Source: JAUPVO01 sp964420875 (lineage in GTDB: Bacteria > Patescibacteriota > Minisyncoccia > Phycocordibacterales > UBA5272). From it: a DNA stretch of 52,829 bases. The position numbers were made by a program, and so were the translations under genes. The DNA lies in the NCBI GenBank assembly GCA_964420875.1, contig CAYQUK010000003.1:1-52829 (forward strand), read 5' to 3'. The notes beneath the pieces are model-generated. The model was not told the origin of the DNA, searched no databases, and was given only the letters and a program-made list of their open reading frames with translations. How positions within the stretch are numbered: the first letter of the stretch is position 1; every line of letters begins with the position of its first letter. Of the stretch, positions 7,638 through 15,739 are shown piece after piece.

Positions 7638-8330
7638 ATGACAAAGTTCAACAAAAACTCTCTAGTTCTCGGTGCTATCGTTTCTATGGGCCTCAGTTCT
7701 GTTCTAGCTTATACACCTATCACATCAACTCTTGATCTAGGTGCAAGAGGAACAAATGTTACAAATTTACAAGCCTTTTTTGCTGATAACTCGGCTATAT
7801 ATCCAGAAGGTCTCGTTACAGGATATTTTGGCGGTCTGTCACAATCAGCAGTTAAAAGATTCCAAGCTACATACGGTATTGTAAACTCTGGTACTCCAGC
7901 TTCTACAGGATACGGTAGAGTAGGCCCTTCAACATTATCAAAAATCAACACATTGATAACAAATGGTGGATGGGTTGGTGTTATAACACCAACCCCTACT
8001 GATGCTACATATGCACCAGTAATCACAAACGCGACAAAGTCAGTATCTACTAACTCAGCAACATTCACATGGAATACAAATGAGAATGCTATAGGTAAGG
8101 TTTTCTACGGTACTAGACCAATCACTATTAATGAGGGAGATGTTAATTCAGTAGGTTTTGATCTTACAAATGGTTATACATCGTACGGTAACAATTCTGC
8201 TGTGACATCTCATCAAGTAAATGTATCTGGCTTACTATCAAATACAGTCTATTACTATATGTTAGTATCAACAGACACACAGGGTAATGTAAGTGTTTAC
8301 GCAGTAAACAATACATTTACTACAAACTAG
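7638..8330 (+). CDS. Secreted peptidoglycan-binding and Fn3-like domain protein
   Basis: The 230-residue protein has a signal peptide (residues 1-24, ending SVLAY). A PG_binding_1 domain covers about 30-105 (LGARGTNVTNLQAF, YFGGLSQSAVKRFQ, GRVGPSTLSKIN), and a fibronectin III-like domain covers about 125-228 (APVITNATKSVSTNSATFTW, with an SGLLSNTVYYY strand). It should bind cell-wall peptidoglycan and project a beta domain outside. No catalytic domain is present, so a structural or attachment role is likely. A 16-bp hairpin follows the stop. Confidence 0.8.
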   Translation: MTKFNKNSLVLGAIVSMGLSSVLAYTPITSTLDLGARGTNVTNLQAFFADNSAIYPEGLVTGYFGGLSQSAVKRFQATYGIVNSGTPASTGYGRVGPSTLSKINTLITNGGWVGVITPTPTDATYAPVITNATKSVSTNSATFTWNTNENAIGKVFYGTRPITINEGDVNSVGFDLTNGYTSYGNNSAVTSHQVNVSGLLSNTVYYYMLVSTDTQGNVSVYAVNNTFTTN

Positions 8331-8359
8331 TTTTCGGGGTCAATTTTAAAAGTTTAAGA

Positions 8360-8396
8360 AGCATCAAATCCACCTTTAATAGGTGGATTTGATGCT
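8360..8396 (+). terminator. Sixteen-bp perfect hairpin, terminator and promoter overlap
   Basis: AGCATCAAATCCACCT (8360-8375), a five-base loop, then the exact complement (8381-8396). The last base of the stem is the first T of the TATAAT box (8396-8401) of the next gene. There is no long T tract, so it may end transcription weakly, act as an operator, or both. Confidence 0.65.
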
Positions 8397-8407
8397 ATAA
8401 TATTTGG

Positions 8408-9439
8408 ATGAAGGTTCACCACCATCTAAAACATATATTTATTCCTCATGAAGGCAATGAATATCGCCCACACTTTTTTCGAGAGATATCGATAGCAATA
8501 ATACTCACTATTGTTTTTATAATAGTGAGTATTTCTGCGTCTAGTGCCTATGTTTTACAAAACACTGATGCCGGACAGGGTATAGTTGCTAGAGTTTTGA
8601 TTGACCTTACAAATCAAAATAGATCAACGAGCAACCTCTCCGCGCTGGTTTACAGTCCCACTCTTGAAAAGGCTTCACAGATGAAAGCTGGGGATATGGC
8701 TGCTAATGGATATTTTGCTCACAACAGTCCGGCGGGATTGACTCCTTGGCATTGGCTAGAAAAGGCTGGCTATAATTATAGATATGCAGGTGAGAACTTG
8801 GCTGTGAACTTTACCAACTCAGAAGATGTTAGTAATGGATGGATGAACTCGCCAACACATAGGGCCAACATACTCAGCCCAGACTATAAAGAGATAGGTA
8901 TATCAATGGCAAGTGGTATGTATCAAAACAATAACACTATTTTTGTTGTTCAAATGTTTGGTACGCCTGTCGAAGCGGTCAAAGTGTCTCCGCCAGAGCA
9001 AGTTGTAAAAGATAACGACAACATACCAGCCGTCACAAAAGTAACACCTAAAAAAGAAGCCATAAAAGTAAAACAAGAAAAAGTAGAAGACATTGTCATT
9101 GTTCCTGTCCCTGATGCATCTCTCTTAATATCAGATACAGAGACTGCTGTTAATTTTGAGCAGACAGCAGAAGTGAGAGGAGAGTCGACAACTTCATTGC
9201 CAGCTGGTGGTTACGCCTCAGAGATGGACAAGACTATTTTTAACAGTTCAAAATACGCCAGCATAGCTCTGACTGTTATATTTATAATAGTATTTTCAGC
9301 ATTGTGTGTGACTATATTTATAGAAATAGAAAAGCAGCATCCGAGACATATTATATACGGTGTATCCACTTTGATTATTGTGACTGTTTCTATTTACACC
9401 ATCAAAAACGTTTTTGAGTTACAGTTTATCTTGCTCTAG
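8408..9439 (+). CDS. CAP-domain (SCP/PR1-like) extracellular protein with two membrane anchors
   Basis: The 343-residue protein has an N-terminal transmembrane segment (about 27-49). A CAP domain covers about 60-190, with YSPTLEKASQMKAGDM, GYFAHNSPAG, AGENLA and NGWMNSPTHRANIL. A Lys/Val-rich linker follows, then two C-terminal hydrophobic segments (about 280-300 and 315-335). CAP proteins often bind lipids or have peptidase-like folds, but the bacterial role is unclear. The promoter TG-C-TATAAT (8393-8401) ends six bases before the ATG. Confidence 0.8.
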   Translation: MKVHHHLKHIFIPHEGNEYRPHFFREISIAIILTIVFIIVSISASSAYVLQNTDAGQGIVARVLIDLTNQNRSTSNLSALVYSPTLEKASQMKAGDMAANGYFAHNSPAGLTPWHWLEKAGYNYRYAGENLAVNFTNSEDVSNGWMNSPTHRANILSPDYKEIGISMASGMYQNNNTIFVVQMFGTPVEAVKVSPPEQVVKDNDNIPAVTKVTPKKEAIKVKQEKVEDIVIVPVPDASLLISDTETAVNFEQTAEVRGESTTSLPAGGYASEMDKTIFNSSKYASIALTVIFIIVFSALCVTIFIEIEKQHPRHIIYGVSTLIIVTVSIYTIKNVFELQFILL

Positions 9440-9448
9440 TTTTCATAT

Positions 9449-9476
9449 TTGATTATTTTTTACAAAAGAGTAGTAT
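9449..9476 (+). promoter_or_regulatory. Probable promoter of the 9511 cassette
   Basis: TTGATT (9449-9454), 16 bases, TAGTAT (9471-9476). This is the weakest of the cassette promoters; TAGACT at 9478-9483 is an alternative -10. Confidence 0.45.
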
Positions 9477-9510
9477 TTAGACTAGTACCAACCACGCCCC
9501 AGGAGGGGAT

Positions 9511-9900
9511 ATGAAAAAATTCGTACCGGTCACATACGGGCCTAACGCCCCAATCTTTCTGCTCACCTGTGAGCGAGGCCTCTGGACGTATTCCGTTCTC
9601 AGAGAGCTCGGGGTAGTTTTCGGGGAAGAGCGGATCTCTTGGGATATGCGAGATAGGAAGGATATCGTAATCGTTTCAGATGTCGTCAAGTTTTCGAAAA
9701 TGTCGGCAGTCCACCCAGCGCTTTTCACTTCACTTGAGTCTCAGGCTTTTTACGATAAGTCAACGAAAAGACCTCCTCATTACAAGTTGTCAGACGTCTT
9801 GACCGATCTATCGTTCACTCCATTTTTCGCTCACTGGCCGATACTGAGGACGGAAAAACTAAAGGTGAAGACTGATACGTTACAGGATTACCGATTGTGA
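9511..9900 (+). CDS. Orphan cassette protein of unknown function (129 aa)
   Basis: I do not recognise this soluble, mixed alpha/beta protein, which contains a D-I-V-I-V-S-D-V-V stretch near residue 52. It has the cassette layout: an own promoter, a strong AGGAGG (9501-9506) four bases before the ATG, and a 12-bp-stem terminator. GC and codon use are higher and less ATA-rich than the flanking CAP and DUF1003 genes. Directly after its terminator lies the broken 3' end of a HAD hydrolase, so the cassette appears to have replaced the front of that gene. Confidence 0.6.
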   Translation: MKKFVPVTYGPNAPIFLLTCERGLWTYSVLRELGVVFGEERISWDMRDRKDIVIVSDVVKFSKMSAVHPALFTSLESQAFYDKSTKRPPHYKLSDVLTDLSFTPFFAHWPILRTEKLKVKTDTLQDYRL

Positions 9901-9914
9901 TGGGTCGCAATCCC

Positions 9915-9949
9915 GAGCCCGCTAGCTCTGCTAGCGGGCTCTCGTTTTT
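9915..9949 (+). terminator. Intrinsic terminator of the 9511 cassette
   Basis: GAGCCCGCTAGC (9915-9926), loop TCT, GCTAGCGGGCTC (9930-9941), then CTCGTTTTT. A strong GC-rich stem. Confidence 0.9.
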
Positions 9950-10075
9950 ATAGACGACACGCAGAATTCTCTTAAATACTCGGAAGAGATAGGCTATGTA
10001 CCAGTTTTATTCACCAGTAATGAGAAGCTTAAAACAGAAATAGAGAGCATTTTAGGGATTAGCATTATTGTCTGA
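9935..10075 (+). pseudogene. C-terminal remnant of a HAD-superfamily hydrolase
   Basis: There is no start codon in a suitable place, but the frame reads VFIDDTQNSLKYSEEIGYVP, then VLFTSNEKLKTEIESILGI, and stops at 10073-10075. This matches the end of HAD phosphatases: the motif IV acidic pair (IDD), the N..A/S...G helix, and the F-x-x-N/D-E-x-L-K-x-x-L tail. The first conserved residues coincide with the T tract of the preceding cassette's terminator (GTT TTT ATA GAC GAC). The N-terminal three quarters are absent. I read it as a gene truncated by arrival of the 9511 cassette. Confidence 0.65.
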
Positions 10076-10097
10076 TATCTAATATACTTTAAATACT

Positions 10098-10535
10098 ATG
10101 TTAGACATACCAAATTTAGACGATATTAAAAAGGTTTTTAAGAATCCGACCGACACACACAGGTCAAAAATGACATCTACTGACAAGCTGGCTGTGTGGA
10201 TAACAAACAAGGTGGGAACTATGGGCTTCTTTTTTGTTATTTTTGTTTGGACTGTTGCGTGGTTCGCGTGGAATATATTTGCTCCAGTCGAAAGCCAGTT
10301 TGACCCATTCCCAGCATTTGTAATGTGGCTATTTATATCAAACATGATACAGATATTTCTCATGCCTCTCATTATGATAGGGCAAAATCTTCAAGGTAGA
10401 TACAGTGAGATACGGGCACAGAGTGATTATGAGATCAATTTAAAAGCTGAACAAGAAATACAGAGCATAATGAAGCATCTCGAAAAGCAGGATGATCTTA
10501 TAAAGAAAATTTTAGAAAAGGTGGACAATAAATAA
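10098..10535 (+). CDS. DUF1003 membrane protein
   Basis: The 145-residue protein has two transmembrane helices (about 42-62 and 74-94) with the DUF1003 hallmark FDPFPAFVMWLFISNMIQIF, then a hydrophilic helical tail with SEIRAQSDYEINLKAEQEI. The family is a widespread cytoplasmic-membrane protein of unknown function. TATACT (10083-10088) lies nine bases before the ATG. The rlmB gene follows after 11 bases. Confidence 0.85.
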   Translation: MLDIPNLDDIKKVFKNPTDTHRSKMTSTDKLAVWITNKVGTMGFFFVIFVWTVAWFAWNIFAPVESQFDPFPAFVMWLFISNMIQIFLMPLIMIGQNLQGRYSEIRAQSDYEINLKAEQEIQSIMKHLEKQDDLIKKILEKVDNK

Positions 10536-10546
10536 TTTAAAGTAAA

Positions 10547-11293
10547 ATGGAAAAGAAAGACGAGGCATTTTTAATATATGGTACACATGCTTCGCTCGAG
10601 GCTATGCGTAATAATGCTGACAAGGTGGAGAGGGTGTATGTAAAAGAGACATTGGCAAACGATGCAATAAAAGAGATAAAAGCATTGGCCACTAAACACA
10701 AGGTACCAGTGCTGTTTGTCCAAGGTAACAAATTAGAAGGTATGGTGGGTGATGTGGTGCATCAGGGGCTGGTGTTAATGATGAGGAGTTTTGTTTATGA
10801 GGATCTGGATGACTTTTTGAAAAATAAAGATGAGAACAAAAAAATGCTCATCATACTCATGGATGAAATAGAGGATCCGCATAATGTTGGGGCAATAATA
10901 CGTTCTGCTGTTGCAGCCGGAGCGGATGCAATAATAGTACCAAAACATCGCAATGCACCTATCAATGGCACAGTGTACAAGACTTCTGCGGGACTGGTGG
11001 ACAAGATACCAATAATCAGAACTAGCAATATCAACACAGCTATAGAAAAATTAAAAAAACATCATATATGGATAGCGGGACTCGCTGGTGAGTCAACTGT
11101 AAATATGTGGGATCAGGACCTCACTGGATCAATAGGTATAGTTGTGGGTAATGAGGGAGAAGGTATACATGTCAAAACTCGCGAACATTGTGACTATCTG
11201 CTCCGTATACCCATGAGTGAAAAGGCTGAGTCGCTGAACGCCTCTGTGTCAGCAGCGCTGCTCATGTACGAGTGGAAAAGACAAAATATATAG
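10547..11293 (+). CDS. rlmB: 23S rRNA (guanosine-2'-O)-methyltransferase RlmB-type
   Basis: The 248-residue protein is a SpoU-family (SPOUT, trefoil-knot) methyltransferase. It has an N-terminal L30e-like substrate-binding domain (IYGTHASLEAM, about residues 9-75). SpoU motif 1 is DEIEDPHNVGAIIRSA (about 105-120), motif 2 is VVGNEGEGI (about 200), and motif 3 is RIPMSEKAESLNASVSAA (about 222-240). It should use S-adenosylmethionine to methylate the ribose of a guanosine in 23S rRNA. The exact target could instead be a tRNA site. Confidence 0.85.
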   Translation: MEKKDEAFLIYGTHASLEAMRNNADKVERVYVKETLANDAIKEIKALATKHKVPVLFVQGNKLEGMVGDVVHQGLVLMMRSFVYEDLDDFLKNKDENKKMLIILMDEIEDPHNVGAIIRSAVAAGADAIIVPKHRNAPINGTVYKTSAGLVDKIPIIRTSNINTAIEKLKKHHIWIAGLAGESTVNMWDQDLTGSIGIVVGNEGEGIHVKTREHCDYLLRIPMSEKAESLNASVSAALLMYEWKRQNI

Positions 11294-11349
11294 TATTTGA
11301 GGGTTGATATTTGAAATATTTGTCTCTAAATTTTGGTATACTATAGTAT

Positions 11350-11706
11350 ATGAACAGTATAATAAAAGGTCATAATATGGAGCTGACACCTGCTATACGC
11401 GAGTATGCAGAGCAAAAGCTTGGCGGTATTATCAGTCGTTTAGACAAAGATAAAAATTCTACCTTAGAAATAGAGCTTGGGATAACAACCAAACATCACA
11501 AACATGGTGACATGTATAAAGCAAAAGCTCTCGTGATATTGGGTTCTAGACGTGTACATGTTGAAAGTGTCACAGATGAAATGTACAAATCAATAGATGA
11601 GCTCAAGGATAAATTGGATGATGAGCTCGCTCACAGTGGAGACAAAAAACGTAGTATAATGCGTAACATTGCTAGACGTTTTAAATCATTAATAAAAAGA
11701 AATTAA
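11350..11706 (+). CDS. hpf: Ribosome hibernation-promoting factor, short form
   Basis: The 118-residue protein has the HPF/RaiA fold: IKGHNMELTPAIREYAEQKL at the start, a beta strand with LEIELGITTKHHKHGDMYKA, and ESVTDEMYKSIDELKDKL. It binds the small subunit and helps inactivate ribosomes in slow growth. Only the N-terminal domain is present, as in short-form proteins. The promoter TG-G-TATACT (11334-11342) ends seven bases before the ATG. Confidence 0.88.
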   Translation: MNSIIKGHNMELTPAIREYAEQKLGGIISRLDKDKNSTLEIELGITTKHHKHGDMYKAKALVILGSRRVHVESVTDEMYKSIDELKDKLDDELAHSGDKKRSIMRNIARRFKSLIKRN

Positions 11707-11712
11707 AAATAT

Positions 11713-12384
11713 ATGAAAGACAAACATATTTACATTTTTATAATTATACTTATAATAGCTAGTGCTTGGTTCGTCTATTTTTCTGGCTCTGAAAAGACAG
11801 AAGATAAAATAGACACAATAGTAATACCAACAGAAACACAAAACAACAAACCAGCAACTACTACTAATACTTCAACAAATACAAATACTATGCCAGAAAC
11901 AAAAATATACACATCAGCAACTATCAAAACTAATAAGGGTGACATACAAGTCGAGCTACTCAGCTCAGCCCCAAATACAGTTGCTAACTTTGGCAAGCTA
12001 GCTAGCGAGTCATTTTATAATGGGGTCAAGTTCCACCGTGTTATCAAAGGGTTCATGATACAAGCTGGTGACCCACTTTCAAAAGACGAATCAAAGAGAA
12101 TGTATTGGGGTACAGGAGGGCCGGGGTACAAATTCAACGATGAGTTAAAAGGTACAGAGACATACAAGCGTGGCACAGTAGCCATGGCTAATGCTGGACC
12201 AAACACCAACGGTTCACAATTTTTTATTGTAACTGCCGAGGACTCTGGATTGCCACCATCATACACAGTGTTCGGACGTGTCACTGCTGGTATCGATGTT
12301 GCATTAGCAATTGAAAACGTTGCCACAGGACCAAACGATCAACCAGTACAGGATGTGGTGATCAATAGTATCGTTGCAAAGTAG
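11713..12384 (+). CDS. Membrane-anchored cyclophilin-type peptidyl-prolyl isomerase
   Basis: The 223-residue protein has an N-terminal anchor (about 6-24), a Thr/Asn-rich linker, then a cyclophilin domain (about 68-222). Conserved elements are FHRVIKGFMIQAGD, GPGYKFNDE, AMANAGPNTNGSQFFI and YTVFGRV. It should assist protein folding outside the membrane by isomerising X-Pro bonds. It follows hpf by six bases, so the two are probably one transcript, ended by the terminator at 12395-12425. Confidence 0.88.
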   Translation: MKDKHIYIFIIILIIASAWFVYFSGSEKTEDKIDTIVIPTETQNNKPATTTNTSTNTNTMPETKIYTSATIKTNKGDIQVELLSSAPNTVANFGKLASESFYNGVKFHRVIKGFMIQAGDPLSKDESKRMYWGTGGPGYKFNDELKGTETYKRGTVAMANAGPNTNGSQFFIVTAEDSGLPPSYTVFGRVTAGIDVALAIENVATGPNDQPVQDVVINSIVAK

Positions 12385-12394
12385 TTTATAAAAT

Positions 12395-12425
12395 AAAAAA
12401 GTCCTGCGTAATGCAGGACTTTTTT
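12395..12425. terminator. Bidirectional intrinsic terminator
   Basis: AAAAAAGTCCTGC, loop GTAAT, GCAGGACTTTTTT. It serves the cyclophilin gene and the convergent fmt gene. Confidence 0.9.
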
Positions 12426-13308
12426 ATTTTATGTCGTACCCATGTTTAAAGTCTGCCCAAGGCATTTCTGATTTACCTTCTGGGGTGACGGCGAGTATCA
12501 TCTCGTCCAATGTATCGCGGTTGAGGTCCAGCTTGTTTATCTTTATACGCAAAGTCTTGTCAGTGTGAGTGTGAAAGAAAAATATTCCTGGCCATGGTGT
12601 CATAGCTCGGTATTTGTTTTTGATACTTTCGATATCATCTGTTAACTTTATTTCCCCTTGAGATTTTTCTATAAATTTACAAATTGTTGCCGAGTTATGA
12701 TCCTGCTCACGAGGTATGAGCGTGCCGTCTATGTAATGTTGTATGCATTGAGTTAACATCTCACCACCAACTTGTCCGCATTTTATTTCCAATGTTCCTG
12801 CGGTGTCCTCATTATGAATATTTATTTTGTTTTGAACCAATATTGGGCCACTATCCATGCCGGCGTCTAGCTTCATAATACTGATACCTATTTCTTTTAA
12901 TCCGTCCAATAGCTGGCTCTCGACAGGAGAGGGTCCGCGATAGAGAGGGAGTAATGAGGGGTGAACATTTAAAAATCCATGAGCTGGAGCATTTAAAATA
13001 TTCTCAGGGATGATCTTGCCATAGCTTGCGACAACAGCTAGGTCAAATTTGTTTGTAAAAATAGGTGAGTCAGAGCCTAGGTCTTTTAACTTTTCTGGTT
13101 GATACACAGGTATACCTTTTAGCTCACACCACTTTTTGATATGTGGGGCAGTCAATTCTTGGTGACGACCGACGAGTGAGTCAGGCTTTGTTACTACGAG
13201 TGCCGGTGTATATCCAGAATTATACATTGCGAACAATACGCTCTCAGCGAGTGGTCCAGTACCAAAAAATAATATATTTAAATTTTTGTTATTAGGCATT
13301 GTGTTCAT
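12424..13308 (-). CDS. fmt: Methionyl-tRNA formyltransferase
   Basis: The 294-residue protein formylates Met-tRNAfMet for initiation. It begins with NILFFGTGPLAESVL, has VVASYGKIIP and NVHPSLLPLYRGPSPVESQL with the formyl-folate-binding and catalytic region (Asn, His, Asp in LDAGMDSGPI), and a short C-terminal OB-like domain. Length is slightly under the usual 310. Its start overlaps the end of def by 17 bases, the classic def-fmt pair, read in the order def then fmt. Confidence 0.93.
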   Translation of the reverse strand: MNTMPNNKNLNILFFGTGPLAESVLFAMYNSGYTPALVVTKPDSLVGRHQELTAPHIKKWCELKGIPVYQPEKLKDLGSDSPIFTNKFDLAVVASYGKIIPENILNAPAHGFLNVHPSLLPLYRGPSPVESQLLDGLKEIGISIMKLDAGMDSGPILVQNKINIHNEDTAGTLEIKCGQVGGEMLTQCIQHYIDGTLIPREQDHNSATICKFIEKSQGEIKLTDDIESIKNKYRAMTPWPGIFFFHTHTDKTLRIKINKLDLNRDTLDEMILAVTPEGKSEMPWADFKHGYDIK

Positions 13309-13819
13309 TATTTATGGCGTACGGATCATATTCTGAAAAGTCGAAACCATGATCAGTAAACAGCACTCCGTCTAAGTGATCGTATTCGTGCTGTATGATA
13401 TGCGCAATGAGTCCTGCCGCACCAAATGTAAATGGATGACCCTCAACATTGTATGCCTTTACTGTGACCGTGGTGGCGCGCCAAGTCTTGCCCCATATAC
13501 CGCGCACTGACAGACAACCCTCTTCTTTTATCTCTTGTTTCTTACTGGCTTTTTGTATTTCGGGGTTGATAAATACTAAGGGTCTAAATTTTGCATCATC
13601 ACTGTATGCACGCTCGTCTATTACAAATATCGTTTTATTTATTCCTATTTGAGGTGCGGCCAACGCTACACCATCTGGTTCTTGATGTGCTGCATCTTGC
13701 ATTTTTTGTATCAGCTCGCGCAGCTCGGGTGTCCCAAATTCTGCCTTTTTAACAGGCTTGCAAGCATCACGCAATACAGTGTCCTCTTTTTCTATTTTGT
13801 TTTGCAATATATGTATCAT
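13292..13819 (-). CDS. def: Peptide deformylase
   Basis: The 175-residue protein has all three deformylase motifs: GVALAAPQIG (motif I), EEGCLSVRG (motif II, Cys metal ligand) and HIIQHEYDHLDG (motif III, HExxH). It removes the formyl group from nascent proteins using a ferrous or similar metal ion. It is the first gene of a def-fmt pair, overlapping fmt. Confidence 0.95.
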   Translation of the reverse strand: MIHILQNKIEKEDTVLRDACKPVKKAEFGTPELRELIQKMQDAAHQEPDGVALAAPQIGINKTIFVIDERAYSDDAKFRPLVFINPEIQKASKKQEIKEEGCLSVRGIWGKTWRATTVTVKAYNVEGHPFTFGAAGLIAHIIQHEYDHLDGVLFTDHGFDFSEYDPYAINNEHNA

Positions 13820-13848
13820 CGATTTGATGAGTCTATACTAACATATTA

Positions 13849-15684
13849 TCAAAGACCTTTTAATACTGACCTCTGATTGACTCGCAAATGATATGTTAAG
13901 AGGTTGTCAGTAACTATTTGTCTCAGCCTCGGGTCACTGTACCAGGTCTCGCGTGGTATCAGATATATATGTCTGATAAAGTTTCGTCCACGTATATTAT
14001 AATATTCAAATTTTTTATCATCTAAAAATTCTGGGGTACTTGCTCCATCTGGTAAATCAAAAGATATCATATATGTAAATGGAGGGAGATTGGTGGAGTG
14101 TCTATTTTGTATCTCATACTCATAATATTTTATCAATGAGTTACTGGTTACAAATTCCCACAAGGCCGACTTGTGTCTAGTCTGTACCACCAGGCTTCCG
14201 CTCTCTTTCAAACTAAATAGTAGCGTACTGATGGTTTGCATTATCTCTTCATCAGTACTGTATTCTGGTAAAGAGAAGTAGGTGTCGAGAGATACTATGC
14301 CAATCAGGTCTATGTGTTCTAATAGTGGCAACATCATCTCAGTTCCTATCAATATGCCACCAGCAGTTTTCCATTCACTGTATTTTTTGATGGCGTCCTT
14401 TTTTGTTTTGATGTGATCTCCGTCTAAAATATGTATAGGAGTATCAGGGTATAGAGTATGCAGATGTTCTGCCAGCCCCTGAGTTCCAATACCGAGAGTT
14501 GCTATACGCATGCCTGTACATACCTTACAAACTATTTCTTTTTCTAATTTAGTTTTGGTTTTACATATTAGACATCTATAGTATCTGTCACCAGATTTTA
14601 CATCTTCAAATAGACATAGATCATTATCACAAGTCTCACACTTTATAGACTCACCACAGTCCATACACACGCTAGAGCTAGACATGCCTTTACGTTGTGT
14701 GTACAGAACGACATTTTTGTTCTCGCTTATATTTCTCTCCATCAATAGTTTTAACTCATAAGATAGGTAAAGAGAGAAAGGCTTTTTGTCTATATCATTC
14801 ATCTTTGCCAACAATATTTTGTTATTAAAATAGTTTTGAGCCAATATATGTTTTCTGCTTTGATCTTGATTGGCTATGTAGTAACTGTTAAGGCTGGGGT
14901 GTCTAGCTGTTAGGGTGGTGTCAAACCCTAGCTCTCGAGCAATATACATGAATGCGTCACGTGAAATTACCTCCTCTATAGTGTGGTCATAATATTTTGA
15001 TTCTTCTTCGTGAATTATAATACTGCGTACACGATGAGCATACATTCCTATTAGGTTTGGAGTTGAGATTATACATGTTGGTTTTTTGCTGGCTATACCT
15101 GCATATACTTTTTCTTTTTGTTTACCTGTTAACTCACTGTGATACAAATACGTCCTGTCCTCTATACCATCAGACAACTCATTGTATAGATTGATGGCTG
15201 ACAATACTGTAGGGACTATTATCATCACACTCTCATCACGTGCAAATCTTTCTCTTATTATCTGTCTCATGTTACTCGTACTATCGCGGCGTGCCAGCTC
15301 AATAAAGTGTAATTTGTAGTCGTCCTTGTTCACATACAGCTCCAGCTTCTGAGTATTGAGAAAGTCTCGAGGCAGGTATATGTCAAACAGTGTGGCCAAG
15401 TTGGTGCCGACCAGTGTAGCAGCCTGGTTTATGACTTCTATTATATTTGTTGGTATAGCCCCAGGTATTGCTATGCTGTTTATCTTTTTTAAAGAAAAAT
15501 CTTGATTTCTTATCTCTAGTTTTGACTCTCCGACCTGGCTCATTCCAACTACTATTGCAAAGATTTTTCTTTTATTGATTGATACCTCAACTATGTCTCC
15601 TAAGTTTATAGGCAAACTAGTAAAATAACTAAGATTACCAAGGGTTTTTACAGATATTATAGGTATGACTTGTACCAGATACAT
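13849..15684 (-). CDS. priA: PriA-like primosomal protein, degenerate helicase
   Basis: The 611-residue protein matches PriA in architecture. It has an N-terminal 3'-DNA-binding region (VPI...GDIVEV, GIV-like). A zinc-binding block carries several CxxC pairs (CMDCGESIKCETC, then CLIC and CKVC, about residues 340-400), followed by GIGTQGLAEHL, a GTEMMLP motif and ITLL-like C-terminal elements including LPPFTYM. PriA normally restarts stalled forks with ATP-driven unwinding. Here the expected Walker A (GxTGSGKT) is not seen, and the Walker B region reads IIHEEESKYY. It may load the replisome without helicase activity. TG-C-TAAACT lies seven bases before the ATG. Confidence 0.8.
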   Translation of the reverse strand: MYLVQVIPIISVKTLGNLSYFTSLPINLGDIVEVSINKRKIFAIVVGMSQVGESKLEIRNQDFSLKKINSIAIPGAIPTNIIEVINQAATLVGTNLATLFDIYLPRDFLNTQKLELYVNKDDYKLHFIELARRDSTSNMRQIIRERFARDESVMIIVPTVLSAINLYNELSDGIEDRTYLYHSELTGKQKEKVYAGIASKKPTCIISTPNLIGMYAHRVRSIIIHEEESKYYDHTIEEVISRDAFMYIARELGFDTTLTARHPSLNSYYIANQDQSRKHILAQNYFNNKILLAKMNDIDKKPFSLYLSYELKLLMERNISENKNVVLYTQRKGMSSSSVCMDCGESIKCETCDNDLCLFEDVKSGDRYYRCLICKTKTKLEKEIVCKVCTGMRIATLGIGTQGLAEHLHTLYPDTPIHILDGDHIKTKKDAIKKYSEWKTAGGILIGTEMMLPLLEHIDLIGIVSLDTYFSLPEYSTDEEIMQTISTLLFSLKESGSLVVQTRHKSALWEFVTSNSLIKYYEYEIQNRHSTNLPPFTYMISFDLPDGASTPEFLDDKKFEYYNIRGRNFIRHIYLIPRETWYSDPRLRQIVTDNLLTYHLRVNQRSVLKGL

Positions 15685-15739
15685 GTTTATTAGTTTAGCA
15701 TATCAAACTATGTTAAAATGCTGATATAAATAGCCAATT

